A stretch of DNA of 56,687 nucleotides from Flavobacterium psychrophilum (GCA_945860385.1 CAMAQD010000023.1:1-56687); one strand, 5' to 3'. Shown: positions 35,811 to 44,742, counted from the stretch's first letter. Notes: generated by a model from the sequence alone, not told the origin. Translations and numbers: made by a program.

Positions 35811-35818
35811 TATATTTG
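35811..35818 (+). promoter_or_regulatory. -7 box of ssb
   Basis: TATATTTG at 35811-35818, 19 bases before the ATG at 35838. It suggests ssb-gldE-gldD can be transcribed apart from mutY. Confidence 0.6.
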
Positions 35819-35837
35819 AAATAGAAAATAGATTATT

Positions 35838-36278
35838 ATGAATTCGACGTTAAATAAAGTAATGCTGATTGGCCATTTGGGCGACGATGTCAAAATGCAC
35901 TATTTCAAAACCGATTCTTGCATAGGGAAATTCCCCTTGGCGACAAACGAGACCTATATTAATAAAGAAACGGGCGAAAAAATCACTTCTACCGAGTGGC
36001 ACAATATTGTGGTGAGGAATAAAGCGGCAGAATTGTGTGAAAAATATTTGTCGAAAGGCGATAAAATTTTCATAGAAGGTCGCATAAAATCGCGCCAATG
36101 GCAAGCCGAAGACGGAACCACTAAATACATCACTGAAATTCAAGCAATAGACTTTACTTTTCTTACAACCAAGAAGGAAACCGAGAGTGGTAAAGAGAAT
36201 AAATCTATTGAACCAACAAAAAACGTTAACTTTGACCCAGAAAATAACGGTTTGCCTGTAAATGATTTACCGTTCTGA
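35838..36278 (+). CDS. ssb: Single-stranded DNA-binding protein
   Basis: 146 residues. OB fold (about 1-110) with NKVMLIGHLGDDVKMHYF and TEWHNIVVRNKAAELCEKYL. An acidic, poorly conserved linker leads to the C-terminal partner-binding tip (NGLPVNDLPF), the Bacteroidota variant of DDDIPF. Two such proteins exist in many Bacteroidota; this may be the housekeeping copy next to gliding genes, the order known from Flavobacterium johnsoniae. Confidence 0.93.
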   Translation: MNSTLNKVMLIGHLGDDVKMHYFKTDSCIGKFPLATNETYINKETGEKITSTEWHNIVVRNKAAELCEKYLSKGDKIFIEGRIKSRQWQAEDGTTKYITEIQAIDFTFLTTKKETESGKENKSIEPTKNVNFDPENNGLPVNDLPF

Positions 36279-36301
36279 TTGTTTAACTAATCTTCTCTAA
36301 T

Positions 36302-37597
36302 TTGGACCCAGAGCCCAGTTTTTTTCTTCAATATTCGCTAGATACGGAAATGGTATTTGGTTTTATCGTAATTTTTGCTTTGCTATTTTGTTCTGCCTTA
36401 GTTTCTGGCGCCGAAGTAGCACTTTTTTCATTGTCGCAAAAAGATATTGATGACACTTTACAAGAAAATCCTTCGAAAGGCAAAATCATTTCGGAACTTT
36501 TAGAAAAGCCAAAAAAATTATTAGCAACACTTCTTGTTGCCAACAATTTTATCAATATTGGTGTTGTAATTTTATTTTCTTACGTAGGTCACGAATTATT
36601 TTCGGCAATTTCTTCAGCTGTTCTGAAATTTAGTATTGAAGTAATTTTAGTTACTTTTTTAATTTTATTGTTTGGCGAAGTTTTGCCAAAAGTCTATGCC
36701 AGCAGAAACAACATTAAGTTTGCCAAATGGATTGCTTATCCAGTTTCGGGATTGGATACATTGCTTTCGCCAATCAGTTTGCCAATGCGTAAAGTCACTA
36801 TTTACTTGCACAATAAATTAGGTAAACAGAAAACAAACTTCTCTGTAGATCAGTTATCACAAGCTTTAGAACTTACTGATTCGGATGAAAGTTCATTCGA
36901 AGAACAAAAGATATTAGAAGGAATCGTGACTTTCGGAAACACAGATACAAAGCAAGTAATGAGTCCGAGAATGGATATTTTTGCCTTAGAAATCGATGAA
37001 TCTTTCGCCTCTATTTGTCCAAAAATTATTGAAATGGGTTTCTCGAGAATTCCAGTTTATCGGGACAATATTGACCAGATAGAAGGCGTTTTGTTTGTAA
37101 AAGATTTACTTCCGCATATCAATAAAGAAGATTTTGATTGGAAGACATTATTACGAGAACCATTTTTTGTTCCTGAGAATAAAAAAATAGACAATTTGCT
37201 TAAAGATTTTCAAAGTATGAAAAGCCATTTGGCTATTGTAGTGGATGAATATGGTGGGACTTCGGGATTGATTTCCCTCGAAGATATTATAGAGGAAATT
37301 GTGGGCGATATCAGTGATGAATTTGATGGAGACAATCCTAATTATTCCAAAATTGATGAGAAAAACTACCTTTTTGAAGGAAAAACAAATCTCAAGGATT
37401 TTTACAGAGTGATTGATGTTGAGGAAGAACTATTCGAAATAAAGAAGGGTGAAGCCGAAACATTGGCTGGATTTATTCTTGAAATTTTAGGTAATTTTCC
37501 AAAAAAAGACCAAAAAATCAGTTTTGAAAACTGTATGTTTACCATAGAAACGGTTGACAAAAAACGTGTAAAACAAATAAAAGTGACCCTTGAATAA
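36302..37597 (+). CDS. gldE: Gliding-motility-associated GldE (CorC/CBS type)
   Basis: 431 residues from TTG; no in-frame ATG fits before the first helix except one at residue 17. Transmembrane DUF21-type domain (about 15-165, with VFGFIVIFALLFCSALVSGAEVA), two CBS domains (about 215-340, with DIFALEI and MKSHLAIVVDEYGGTSGLISLEDIIEEIVGD) and a CorC_HlyC C-terminus. In F. johnsoniae gldE lies directly upstream of gldD, and extra gldE partly suppresses other gliding defects. The molecular role, perhaps ion transport, is not known. Confidence 0.92.
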   Translation: MDPEPSFFLQYSLDTEMVFGFIVIFALLFCSALVSGAEVALFSLSQKDIDDTLQENPSKGKIISELLEKPKKLLATLLVANNFINIGVVILFSYVGHELFSAISSAVLKFSIEVILVTFLILLFGEVLPKVYASRNNIKFAKWIAYPVSGLDTLLSPISLPMRKVTIYLHNKLGKQKTNFSVDQLSQALELTDSDESSFEEQKILEGIVTFGNTDTKQVMSPRMDIFALEIDESFASICPKIIEMGFSRIPVYRDNIDQIEGVLFVKDLLPHINKEDFDWKTLLREPFFVPENKKIDNLLKDFQSMKSHLAIVVDEYGGTSGLISLEDIIEEIVGDISDEFDGDNPNYSKIDEKNYLFEGKTNLKDFYRVIDVEEELFEIKKGEAETLAGFILEILGNFPKKDQKISFENCMFTIETVDKKRVKQIKVTLE

Positions 37598-37604
37598 AAA
37601 TAAA

Positions 37605-38171
37605 ATGCTAAAAAAACAAGTTGCAATTGCTGTACTTTTAATAGTGTTATTTACTGTTTTTAGCTGTAAAGACGAAGTTTTACCAAAACCCGCAAGCTAT
37701 TTGAGATTGGATTATCCCGAGGCTGAATATGTGTATTTTGAAAATAGCGCTTCGCCATTTGCATTCGAAATGAATTCAGAAGCGATAATCAAAGGTGGTA
37801 AAGATGGTGGTTTTACAATTACTTACCCAAAAATGAAAGCCACGATTTATTTGACTTATAAACCCGTGAATAATGATATCAATAAATTATTGCGAGACGC
37901 TCAAAAACTAACCTACGAACACGTAATAAAAGCCGATGATATTCTGGAACAGCCATATTTAAATCCTACCAAAAAAGTTTATGGAATGTTTTATCAAGTT
38001 GATGGGAACGCAGCCACAAACTCGCAGTTTTACGTTACCGATAGCATCAAACATTTTGTAACAGGCTCGGTTTATTTCTATGCAAAACCCAATTTCGATT
38101 CAATTATGCCAGCAGCAAGTTACGTTCGAAACGATATGCAAAGGTTGATGGAAACTTTGAAGTGGAAGTAG
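37605..38171 (+). CDS. gldD: Gliding-motility lipoprotein GldD
   Basis: 188 residues from the ATG at 37605 (a TTG at 37590, overlapping gldE, is less likely). Lipoprotein signal with box VFSC (Cys about 18). The mature part has YLRLDYPEAEY, FTITYPKMKATIYLTY and a C-terminal MPAASYVRNDMQRLMETLKW. GldD is needed for gliding in F. johnsoniae, as shown by mutants. It is odd that the last 13 codons and stop have a diverged second copy at 38995-39036. Confidence 0.93.
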   Translation: MLKKQVAIAVLLIVLFTVFSCKDEVLPKPASYLRLDYPEAEYVYFENSASPFAFEMNSEAIIKGGKDGGFTITYPKMKATIYLTYKPVNNDINKLLRDAQKLTYEHVIKADDILEQPYLNPTKKVYGMFYQVDGNAATNSQFYVTDSIKHFVTGSVYFYAKPNFDSIMPAASYVRNDMQRLMETLKWK

Positions 38172-38281
38172 TCAGGAATTTGAGTAATTTAATAGTCGAA
38201 CTAATTACAAAAATGTTCTCAAGTAAATGTGCAGTCGTATTTGTTTATCCGAGTACAACAAAACTAATAAACTTAAAACAG

Positions 38282-38980
38282 ATGAAACATCTACATTTTA
38301 TAATCATTGCCGCAATTCTTATGATAAGTTGTGCATCTAGATCTGATAAAAGCATAATTGTTCAAACTAGTCCAATTAGTCAAATTAATGACACACTCAT
38401 TGAAAAATATGCAGTAGTCAGTGATTTTTTAGACACAAAAATTAAAGACCGCTCTAAAAAAATTATGATTCTTAGTAAAAAAATCAATACCAATACCACC
38501 TTACATATTCTTAAGCTAAATGATATTTATGAATTGGATTCTATAACCGGAAAGTACAAGGAAGATAAAACATTTTATAAAGAAGCAGAGTGGGAAATAG
38601 CAAGAAGAAAATACAGCAAAAACTCTGTAGCAGAAATAGAAAATGCTACTGATCGAGATTTAGAATGTTGCTGGGTTGCAGAGAATTTTAACTATAAAAA
38701 TGTAATTTTTGAAGAATCACTACCTGGCTCAACAACTTTTATTGAAAAATATATGTCTTCGAAAGTAACGGATATTGATGCGAATTTTTTCAATACGCGT
38801 AATTATGATTTTTATTTTTTTTCGGAACCTATCTATTATCAAAATAGAGAATGTTTAATTTTTACTTTTTCTGAAGGCTATATTGATGGTTTGAGTGGTA
38901 GTTCATATATTATAATATATAAAAAGAAAAATGGCAAATGGGTTCAAACGCACAAAGGAATGCCAAATTGGATTAGTTGA
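38282..38980 (+). CDS. Unknown lipoprotein inserted after gldD
   Basis: 232 residues from the ATG at 38282. The open frame extends upstream to 38162, inside the end of gldD, but the lipoprotein signal begins here (MKHLHFIIIAAILMISCAS; lipid Cys about 17). The mature part is Lys- and Asp-rich, with KMGMP-like end HKGMPNWIS, a WVAENF motif, and a C-terminal beta-pair SSYIIIYKKKNGKW. I do not recognise the family. It is bracketed by gldD tail sequence on both sides, which suggests insertion as a cassette. No partner gene is nearby. Confidence 0.7.
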   Translation: MKHLHFIIIAAILMISCASRSDKSIIVQTSPISQINDTLIEKYAVVSDFLDTKIKDRSKKIMILSKKINTNTTLHILKLNDIYELDSITGKYKEDKTFYKEAEWEIARRKYSKNSVAEIENATDRDLECCWVAENFNYKNVIFEESLPGSTTFIEKYMSSKVTDIDANFFNTRNYDFYFFSEPIYYQNRECLIFTFSEGYIDGLSGSSYIIIYKKKNGKWVQTHKGMPNWIS

Positions 38981-38994
38981 AAATATTTAGAACA

Positions 38995-39036
38995 AACGAT
39001 ATGCAGCGTTTGAGGGAGACTTTGAAGTGGAAATAA
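38995..39036 (+). pseudogene. gldD: Detached second copy of the gldD 3' end
   Basis: Encodes NDMQRLRETLKWK and stop. The tail of gldD (38130-38171) reads NDMQRLMETLKWK and stop. The two differ at 7 of 42 bases, and six of these are synonymous (including TAG/TAA). It is not in a translated gene here. Confidence 0.85.
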
Positions 39037-39040
39037 AAGG

Positions 39041-39084
39041 ATAAGGCAAATGTATTTTAGTTTTTTTTAAAGTGTTTGCCTTAT
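39041..39084. other. Inverted repeat after the gldD remnant
   Basis: ATAAGGCAAA (39041-39050) pairs perfectly with TTTGCCTTAT (39075-39084) over a 24-base loop containing a long T-run. It may be the original gldD operon terminator. Confidence 0.55.
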
Positions 39085-39154
39085 AAATCTAACAGATATC
39101 CGGTCAATTGTTAAATGTTTTTGTAGATTTACGACTAAAATTAATTTAACTCAA

Positions 39155-41302
39155 ATGAGAAATAAATCCCTTTTCATATTGTTGGTCATTGGAAATCTGC
39201 TAACAATTGAAGCTCAAGAAAAAAAAGAGAATACCACTATGAATCCATTCTTCCAGGCTTACGACACACCTTTCAATGTGCCGCCTTTCGACAAAATTAA
39301 AAACGAACATTTTAAACCCGCTATTTTAGAAGGAATAAAAAAACACCAAGAGGAGATTGATGCGATTGCTAATGCTTCTGCGGCCCCCACTTTTGAAAAC
39401 ACCATTCTAGCAATGGAAAATGCAGGAGAATTACTGTCGAATGTGAATGTAGTTTTTTCGAACCTTAATTCGGCAAACACCAACAAGGAAATTCAGAATA
39501 TTGCCAAAGAAACTGCCCCAAATCTATCGGCACACCGAGATAACATTTACCTTAACGAAAAATTATTTGCAAGAGTAAAAGCACTTTGGGATAAAAAAGA
39601 AACCTTGGGTTTGAATTTGGAACAAGCAAAAATTCTAGACAATTCTTATAAAGACTTTGTTCGAAGCGGAGCTAATTTATCGGATTCGGATAAAGGAATA
39701 TTAAGAAAAATCAACGGTGAACTTTCGCTTACCAGTTTGAAATACGGCCAGAATATTTTGGCTGAAACCAATAAATATGAATTGGTTATTGAATCCAAAA
39801 AAGATTTGGCAGGTTTGCCACAAGGATTGATAGATGCCGCCGCAGCTGATGCTAAAGCAAAAGGAAAAGAAGGAAAATGGATTTTCACACTTTCAAATTC
39901 GAGTGTGATGCCGTTTTTGCAATACAGTTCCAATAGAGAATTGCGGAAACAAATTTGGAATGCCTATCAAACCAGAGGAAACCACGACGATGATTTGGAC
40001 AACAAGAAAAACGCAGTGGAATTAGCTAATCTTCGTGGTCAAAAAGCACGATTGTTAGGCTATAAATCACATTCAAATTATGTGCTTGAAGAATCGATGG
40101 CTAAAACTCCGGAAAATGTAAACAAGCTTTTGAATGATTTATGGAAACCAGCTTTGGAAATTGCCAAAACGGAAGCTTCGGATATTCAAAAAATGATGAT
40201 TAAGGATGGAATTAAAGGAGCTGTTCAACCTTATGATTGGAGATATTATACCGAAAAAATCAGAAAAGAACGTTTCGATTTAGACGAGGAAGAGTTAAAA
40301 CCATATTTCAGTTTAGAGAATGTTAGAAAGGGCGTTTTTCAGGTCACCGGAAAATTATACGGCATACAATTCAAGGAGTTGAATGATGTTCCAAAATACC
40401 ATCCAGACGCATCAGTTTGGGAAGTGACAGAAGCCAATGGAACTCTTGTAGGTGTTATCTATATGGACTTTTTTCCAAGAGATTCAAAACGTGGTGGTGC
40501 TTGGATGACTTCCTACAGAACTCAGAAAACGGTTGACGGCAAACGATTGGCGCCAGTGATTTCGATTGTTTGTAATTTCACCAAACCATCGGGAGATACT
40601 CCTGCTCTTTTAACTTTCGATGAAGTGTCAACTTTCTTTCACGAATTTGGACACGCTTTGCACGGATTATTGTCGAATGTGACTTACCGAAGTTTAGCAG
40701 GAACAAGTGTTCCAAGAGATTTCGTGGAATTGCCTTCGCAAATTATGGAAAACTGGGCTGCTGAACCAGAAGTTTTAAAAATGTATGCGAAACATTATAA
40801 AACAGGCGAAGTTATCCCGGAAGCTTTAGTAAATAAATTGAAAAAAGCGGGAACTTTCGACCAAGGTTTCGCCACAACCGAATATCTTGCCGCATCCTTG
40901 TTGGATTTGGCCTATCATTCACAAACCAAAGATATTACAACTGATGCCAACACTTTCGAAAAAGCGGCGATGACAAAAATTGGTTTAATTGAGTCCATTA
41001 TTCCAAGATACAGAAGCACCTATTTCAGTCACATATTTTCTGGCGGCTATTCTTCAGGATATTACAGCTATATCTGGTCTGGAGTTTTGGATACCGATGC
41101 TTTTGAAGTTTTTAAAACCACTACTTTATTCAATCCCGAAAAGGCAAAATCATTCCGTGAGAATGTTTTAGAAAAAGGAGGAACCGAAGATCCGATGGTT
41201 TTATACAAACGTTTCCGTGGTGCAGAACCAAGTATAGAGCCCTTGTTGAGAAAACGTGGATTAGACAAAAAAGAAGAACCACTTAAAAAAGTGAGAGGAT
41301 AA
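39155..41302 (+). CDS. dcp: M3 family peptidyl-dipeptidase
   Basis: 715 residues. A signal peptide (1-20, ending IEA) indicates export. The M3 zinc metallopeptidase motif HEFGH is at 496-500 (FFHEFGHALHG), with the downstream Glu of the family in SQIMENWAAEPEVL. N-terminal NPFFQAYDTPFNVPPF is characteristic of Dcp. It removes dipeptides from C-termini. The upstream gap includes only a variant -7 box TAGATTTA. It ends with a strong terminator. Confidence 0.96.
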   Translation: MRNKSLFILLVIGNLLTIEAQEKKENTTMNPFFQAYDTPFNVPPFDKIKNEHFKPAILEGIKKHQEEIDAIANASAAPTFENTILAMENAGELLSNVNVVFSNLNSANTNKEIQNIAKETAPNLSAHRDNIYLNEKLFARVKALWDKKETLGLNLEQAKILDNSYKDFVRSGANLSDSDKGILRKINGELSLTSLKYGQNILAETNKYELVIESKKDLAGLPQGLIDAAAADAKAKGKEGKWIFTLSNSSVMPFLQYSSNRELRKQIWNAYQTRGNHDDDLDNKKNAVELANLRGQKARLLGYKSHSNYVLEESMAKTPENVNKLLNDLWKPALEIAKTEASDIQKMMIKDGIKGAVQPYDWRYYTEKIRKERFDLDEEELKPYFSLENVRKGVFQVTGKLYGIQFKELNDVPKYHPDASVWEVTEANGTLVGVIYMDFFPRDSKRGGAWMTSYRTQKTVDGKRLAPVISIVCNFTKPSGDTPALLTFDEVSTFFHEFGHALHGLLSNVTYRSLAGTSVPRDFVELPSQIMENWAAEPEVLKMYAKHYKTGEVIPEALVNKLKKAGTFDQGFATTEYLAASLLDLAYHSQTKDITTDANTFEKAAMTKIGLIESIIPRYRSTYFSHIFSGGYSSGYYSYIWSGVLDTDAFEVFKTTTLFNPEKAKSFRENVLEKGGTEDPMVLYKRFRGAEPSIEPLLRKRGLDKKEEPLKKVRG

Positions 41303-41321
41303 AAAACTTAGTTTTTTAAAT

Positions 41322-41360
41322 AAAAAACCTGCAACATTAAAATTGTGTTGCAGGTTTTTT
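41322..41360 (+). terminator. Terminator after dcp
   Basis: Fifteen-base arms (41322-41336 and 41346-41360) around CCTGCAACA/TGTTGCAGG with a T-run. Confidence 0.9.
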
Positions 41361-41380
41361 TTGTTTTTATCAAGGAATAG

Positions 41381-41743
41381 TTATCCGTGATATACACGCG
41401 AAAAAACAATTTTATCTTCTTTTATTTCTAGAACTTCAGCAATAAGCATATCGTTTTCACCTTGTACGGTTCTTACATATTCCATAAAAACCCGATTCTC
41501 ATTTGCGGTAAGCGAAGTTACTTTGTAATGCAAGCTTGGCAACTGCTCAAAGGCTTCTTGCCACCAATCGTGTAGCGATTGTTTTCCTTTTACCAAACCA
41601 TTGGTTTCTGGTTTTTTGATTTTAAGTTTTGGACTAAAATGTTCCGCATCATCATCATACAAAGACAAAAGTTGTTCCAGTTTATGGTCATTGAAGGCTT
41701 CAAACCATTTGTGTGCGATTGATAAATTCTTAGTAGAGGTCAT
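41381..41743 (-). CDS. NTF2-like (SnoaL-type) protein
   Basis: 120 residues. An alpha+beta cone fold: helix IAHKWFEAFNDHKLEQLLSLY, then DDDAEHFSPKL, a GKQSLHDWWQEAFEQLPSLHY segment and strands NRVFMEYVRTVQG. Such proteins are small ligand-binding or isomerase-like folds; no substrate is readable. It begins 20 bases after the convergent dcp terminator and lies downstream of the pseudouridine synthase terminator, so it is a separate transcript. Confidence 0.8.
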   Translation of the reverse strand: MTSTKNLSIAHKWFEAFNDHKLEQLLSLYDDDAEHFSPKLKIKKPETNGLVKGKQSLHDWWQEAFEQLPSLHYKVTSLTANENRVFMEYVRTVQGENDMLIAEVLEIKEDKIVFSRVYHG

Positions 41744-41760
41744 ATTTTGTGGTTAAAAAG

Positions 41761-41792
41761 AAAATTCCCGCTTGAAAAAGAACGGGAATTTT
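41761..41792 (-). terminator. Terminator of the pseudouridine synthase gene
   Basis: AAAATTCCCG (41761-41770) pairs with CGGGAATTTT (41783-41792). Confidence 0.8.
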
Positions 41793-41815
41793 AATTAAAA
41801 TTGTATTTGAAAAAC

Positions 41816-42721
41816 TTATACGTTTTTCAAATTGATAATTTCTTGTTCGGTAAGCAATCTCCAGTTTCCTCTTGGTAAATTCTTTTTAGTCAAACCTGCA
41901 AAAGCAACTCTGTCAATTCTCAAAACATCATAACTAAAGTTTTCGAAAATAGAGCGAACTACTTTAACATTGGCTGATCTTAATTTCAAACCAATTTCGC
42001 TTTTTGCTTCTCCTTCAATATAACTTATATCTTCAACAAAAACACGGTGTCCGTCAAGAACAAGTCCTTTGTTTATTTTTTCTAAATCCTCGAATTTTAA
42101 GTTTTTATCCAATGAAACCTGATAAATTTTTGATGATTTGTTAGTTGGTAACGTAAACTTGCGCATCATATCAGTGTCGTTGGTAAACAACAACAATCCA
42201 GTTGTATTTTTATCCATTCTTCCAACAGGGCCTATTTTTGCTGTTGTTGAACCTTTTACCAATTCCAAAACATTGCGGTATTCCTGACCTTCGTCGAGTG
42301 CGGTTGTAAAGTTTTTTGGTTTGTTCAATAAGATGTACACTTTTTTCTCTGGCGTTAAAACCGCTCCGTCAAAATTCACAACATCGCCGGGTTTTACCAT
42401 ATAACCCATTTCGGTTACAGGAATTCCATTTACTTTTACGTTTCCAGATTGGATATAAATATCGGCATCACGACGAGAACAAACACCAGAATTAGAGATG
42501 TATTTGTTCAAACGAATTTCGTCTTTTACTTTAGGTCTTTTTGGTGCCTGATTTGGTTTTTTTTCTACCTTGTCAGTTGTATCTGCAACTTTAACAATTG
42601 TCTTTACTTTTTTAGGCCCTTGTGCCCTTTTTTGCATCGCAGGTTTTGGCTTATTGGAGCTTGGTCTAGAACTGTTTGCTCTGCCACCGCTTTTATTATT
42701 GTTGCCTTCCTTGTTATTCAT
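41816..42721 (-). CDS. rRNA pseudouridine synthase (RsuA/RluB type)
   Basis: 301 residues. A Lys/Asn/Pro-rich basic N-terminus of about 65 residues, variable in Bacteroidota homologues, precedes an S4 RNA-binding domain (RLNKYISNSGVCSRRDADIYI, about 71-91). The catalytic aspartate is D170 in GRMDKNTTGLLLFT. The subfamily (RluB, RluE or RsuA) cannot be fixed from this. It has a -7 box TATCTTTG at 42748-42741 and is followed by the second copy of the structured element upstream. Confidence 0.92.
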   Translation of the reverse strand: MNNKEGNNNKSGGRANSSRPSSNKPKPAMQKRAQGPKKVKTIVKVADTTDKVEKKPNQAPKRPKVKDEIRLNKYISNSGVCSRRDADIYIQSGNVKVNGIPVTEMGYMVKPGDVVNFDGAVLTPEKKVYILLNKPKNFTTALDEGQEYRNVLELVKGSTTAKIGPVGRMDKNTTGLLLFTNDTDMMRKFTLPTNKSSKIYQVSLDKNLKFEDLEKINKGLVLDGHRVFVEDISYIEGEAKSEIGLKLRSANVKVVRSIFENFSYDVLRIDRVAFAGLTKKNLPRGNWRLLTEQEIINLKNV

Positions 42722-42740
42722 AATATTCTATAATTTTTGC

Positions 42741-42748
42741 AAAGATAG
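42741..42748 (-). promoter_or_regulatory. -7 box of the pseudouridine synthase gene
   Basis: TATCTTTG on the minus strand, about 20 bases from the ATG. There is no clear -33 TTG. Confidence 0.55.
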
Positions 42749-42785
42749 CTTTTTATTGCTTACTAGTTGATTGTTTTTGGATTAG

Positions 42786-42872
42786 GGTTGCCTAGTCCTG
42801 ATGGAAACGGCATCCTATTGTGGCGGGGTTCGCCACAATAGATATAGTGAACAGCAGGAAACAGCTCCTGAA
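42786..42872 (+). other. Structured intergenic element, copy 2
   Basis: The 5' box GCCTAGTCCTGATGGAAACGG, then ATCCT, a perfect 9-base hairpin ATTGTGGCG/CGCCACAAT (GGGTT loop), AGATATAGTGAACAGCAGGA and AGCTCCTGAAAA. It follows the same plan as the element at 32260-32347, but the hairpin sequence is unrelated. Both neighbouring genes are on the minus strand, so the plus-strand RNA would be antisense or from its own promoter. Confidence 0.65.
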
Positions 42873-42875
42873 AAA

Positions 42876-43796
42876 TCAAAACGATAGAAATAATTTTTTT
42901 CCGTGCCACAACACATTAGGATTGATGAGAATAATACTGAAAACGCCTGCCACGATTAGGAATTTCAGCACGTTATGAAGTAGAACAAATTGTTGTTTGG
43001 TATTTGATTTCCAAAGATATTGCAAGAAGAAAATTAGAATGATAAGACAGGTATAAAAATAAATGTCCATATAACCTACGTCGAATATTTCAATTAAAAC
43101 ATAGACGGGAATTATGGTCAAGATGGTCAAAAAAGTAATGATTTTCTTTGAAACCACTTCGCCGTAAATAATAGGAATCGTTTTGTAATCGTTGGCCAAA
43201 TCACCTTTGATGTTCTCCAAATCTTTGATCATTTCGCGAATTAAAAGCAATAAAAACAAGAAAACAGCGTGACCAAAAATGACTTCATAGAAATTTTTGT
43301 AATACAGTAGAATGGCAAAAAACGGCAAAACCGACAGAAAAGCGGAAGTCAAATTGCCAATAAATGGGAGTTTTTTTATTCGATGGGAATAATACCAAAT
43401 CAGGAAAATGTAGGCTGAAAAATATAAAAAAGCGCGCCATGAAACGATGATTGCCAAGATTGCCACAATGAAATTAAGCGTGAAATAAACTTGAAGTTTT
43501 GTTTTTTGGCTAACCAATCGGTCGAGCATTGACTTATTAGGACGATTGATTAAGTCCTTCTTACTGTCATAAAAATTATTAATAATGTAACCCGACGCAA
43601 TGGTTAACGAAGATGCAAAAACAATGACGAATAAATTGAAATCTAGGAGAATTGACAAAGCTCTATTTTCAGGAGCGAGGATAAATATCGCCGAAAGATA
43701 CTGCGCCAAAACGATTATCGGAATGTTGTAACCCCTAACCACAGAGAACAAACTGATGAATTTCATCATGGTTATTTTGTTCTTTCTGCTTAACAT
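42876..43796 (-). CDS. UbiA family prenyltransferase
   Basis: 306 residues with 7-8 hydrophobic helices. The first metal-binding motif is NNFYDSKKD (about 72-80) and the second is in EMIKDLENIKGDLANDY, the UbiA pattern. Bacteroidota homologues are annotated as geranylgeranylglycerol-phosphate transferases, but the acceptor is not readable here. It is the last of a three-gene operon with the mevalonate kinase-like and decarboxylase genes (1- and 6-base spacing), which ties it to isoprenoid supply. Confidence 0.9.
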   Translation of the reverse strand: MLSRKNKITMMKFISLFSVVRGYNIPIIVLAQYLSAIFILAPENRALSILLDFNLFVIVFASSLTIASGYIINNFYDSKKDLINRPNKSMLDRLVSQKTKLQVYFTLNFIVAILAIIVSWRAFLYFSAYIFLIWYYSHRIKKLPFIGNLTSAFLSVLPFFAILLYYKNFYEVIFGHAVFLFLLLLIREMIKDLENIKGDLANDYKTIPIIYGEVVSKKIITFLTILTIIPVYVLIEIFDVGYMDIYFYTCLIILIFFLQYLWKSNTKQQFVLLHNVLKFLIVAGVFSIILINPNVLWHGKKLFLSF

Positions 43797-43797
43797 T

Positions 43798-44736
43798 TTA
43801 GAATTGATAAACTACTTCCAGCTTATAATCTTTCAGAGCTAATTTTGCTTTTTCCAAGTCTTGGGTAAATCCTAGAATATAACCGCCACCGCCTGAGCCG
43901 CATAGTTTTAGGTAATAATCATTAGAATCTATTCCTTCTTGCCAAATACCGTGAAATTGCTCCGGAATCATTGGTTTGAAGTTATTTAAAACGACTTTTG
44001 ATAATTTTTTAGTATTGGCAAACAAAGATTTCATATCGCCACCCAAGAAATTTTCTACGCAAGCATCGGTATGTTTTATGAATTGCGATTTCAACATTTT
44101 TCTAAAACCTTGATCTTTCAATTTTTCCATAAAAATATTGACCATCGGAGCAGTTTCGCCCACAATTCCTGAATCTAATAAAAATACAGCTCCAGTTCCT
44201 TCCAAACTTTGAGTTGGAATTCCGGTTGCTTCGATGTTGTCTTTGGAATTGATTAAAATAGGAATGCTTAAATAACTATTCAAAGGATCCAAACCAGAAC
44301 TTTTTCCGTGGAAAAAAGACTCCATTTGGGAGAAAATAGTTTTGAGTTGCAATAATTTTTCACGAGTTAAATTTTCTAAAACCGTGATTTTATTTTGTGC
44401 ATATTTATCGTAAATCGCCGCAACTAACGCTCCGCTGCTTCCCACTCCATATCCTTGCGGAATACTAGAATCGAAGAACATTCCGGATTCGACATCATTT
44501 TTTAAAGTGTCTAAATCAAAAGTAACTAATTCCGGTTGTTCGCTTTGCAAAGTTTCCAAATGAGTAACAAAACGCTTCAAATTTTCGTTAGATTTTATGG
44601 CTTCGGCTGATGGATTTTCTTCTCTTTTCAGCGCGCCATTGTAGAAATTATAAGGAATTGATAAACCTTTCGAGTCACGAATAATTCCGTATTCTCCAAA
44701 AAGTAATATTTTTGAGTAAAATAAAGGTCCTTTCAT
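43798..44736 (-). CDS. Mevalonate kinase-like GHMP kinase
   Basis: 312 residues. GHMP signatures: the ATP loop IPQGYGVGSSGALVAAIYD (about 91-109), the substrate/metal region SSGLDPLNSYLSIPI and the C-terminal glycine loop CGSGGGGYILGFT. In the mevalonate operon it most likely phosphorylates mevalonate, or acts as phosphomevalonate kinase. It is one base from the prenyltransferase gene and six from the decarboxylase gene. Confidence 0.85.
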   Translation of the reverse strand: MKGPLFYSKILLFGEYGIIRDSKGLSIPYNFYNGALKREENPSAEAIKSNENLKRFVTHLETLQSEQPELVTFDLDTLKNDVESGMFFDSSIPQGYGVGSSGALVAAIYDKYAQNKITVLENLTREKLLQLKTIFSQMESFFHGKSSGLDPLNSYLSIPILINSKDNIEATGIPTQSLEGTGAVFLLDSGIVGETAPMVNIFMEKLKDQGFRKMLKSQFIKHTDACVENFLGGDMKSLFANTKKLSKVVLNNFKPMIPEQFHGIWQEGIDSNDYYLKLCGSGGGGYILGFTQDLEKAKLALKDYKLEVVYQF

Positions 44737-44742
44737 ATTTAA

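Noticed and set aside
38162..38281. Longer start for the lipoprotein overlapping the gldD end
   Set aside because: It would remove the N-terminal lipoprotein signal and overlap the stop of gldD.
42449..42733. Plus-strand frames with hydrophobic stretches
   Set aside because: They are antisense to the basic N-terminus and S4 domain of the pseudouridine synthase.
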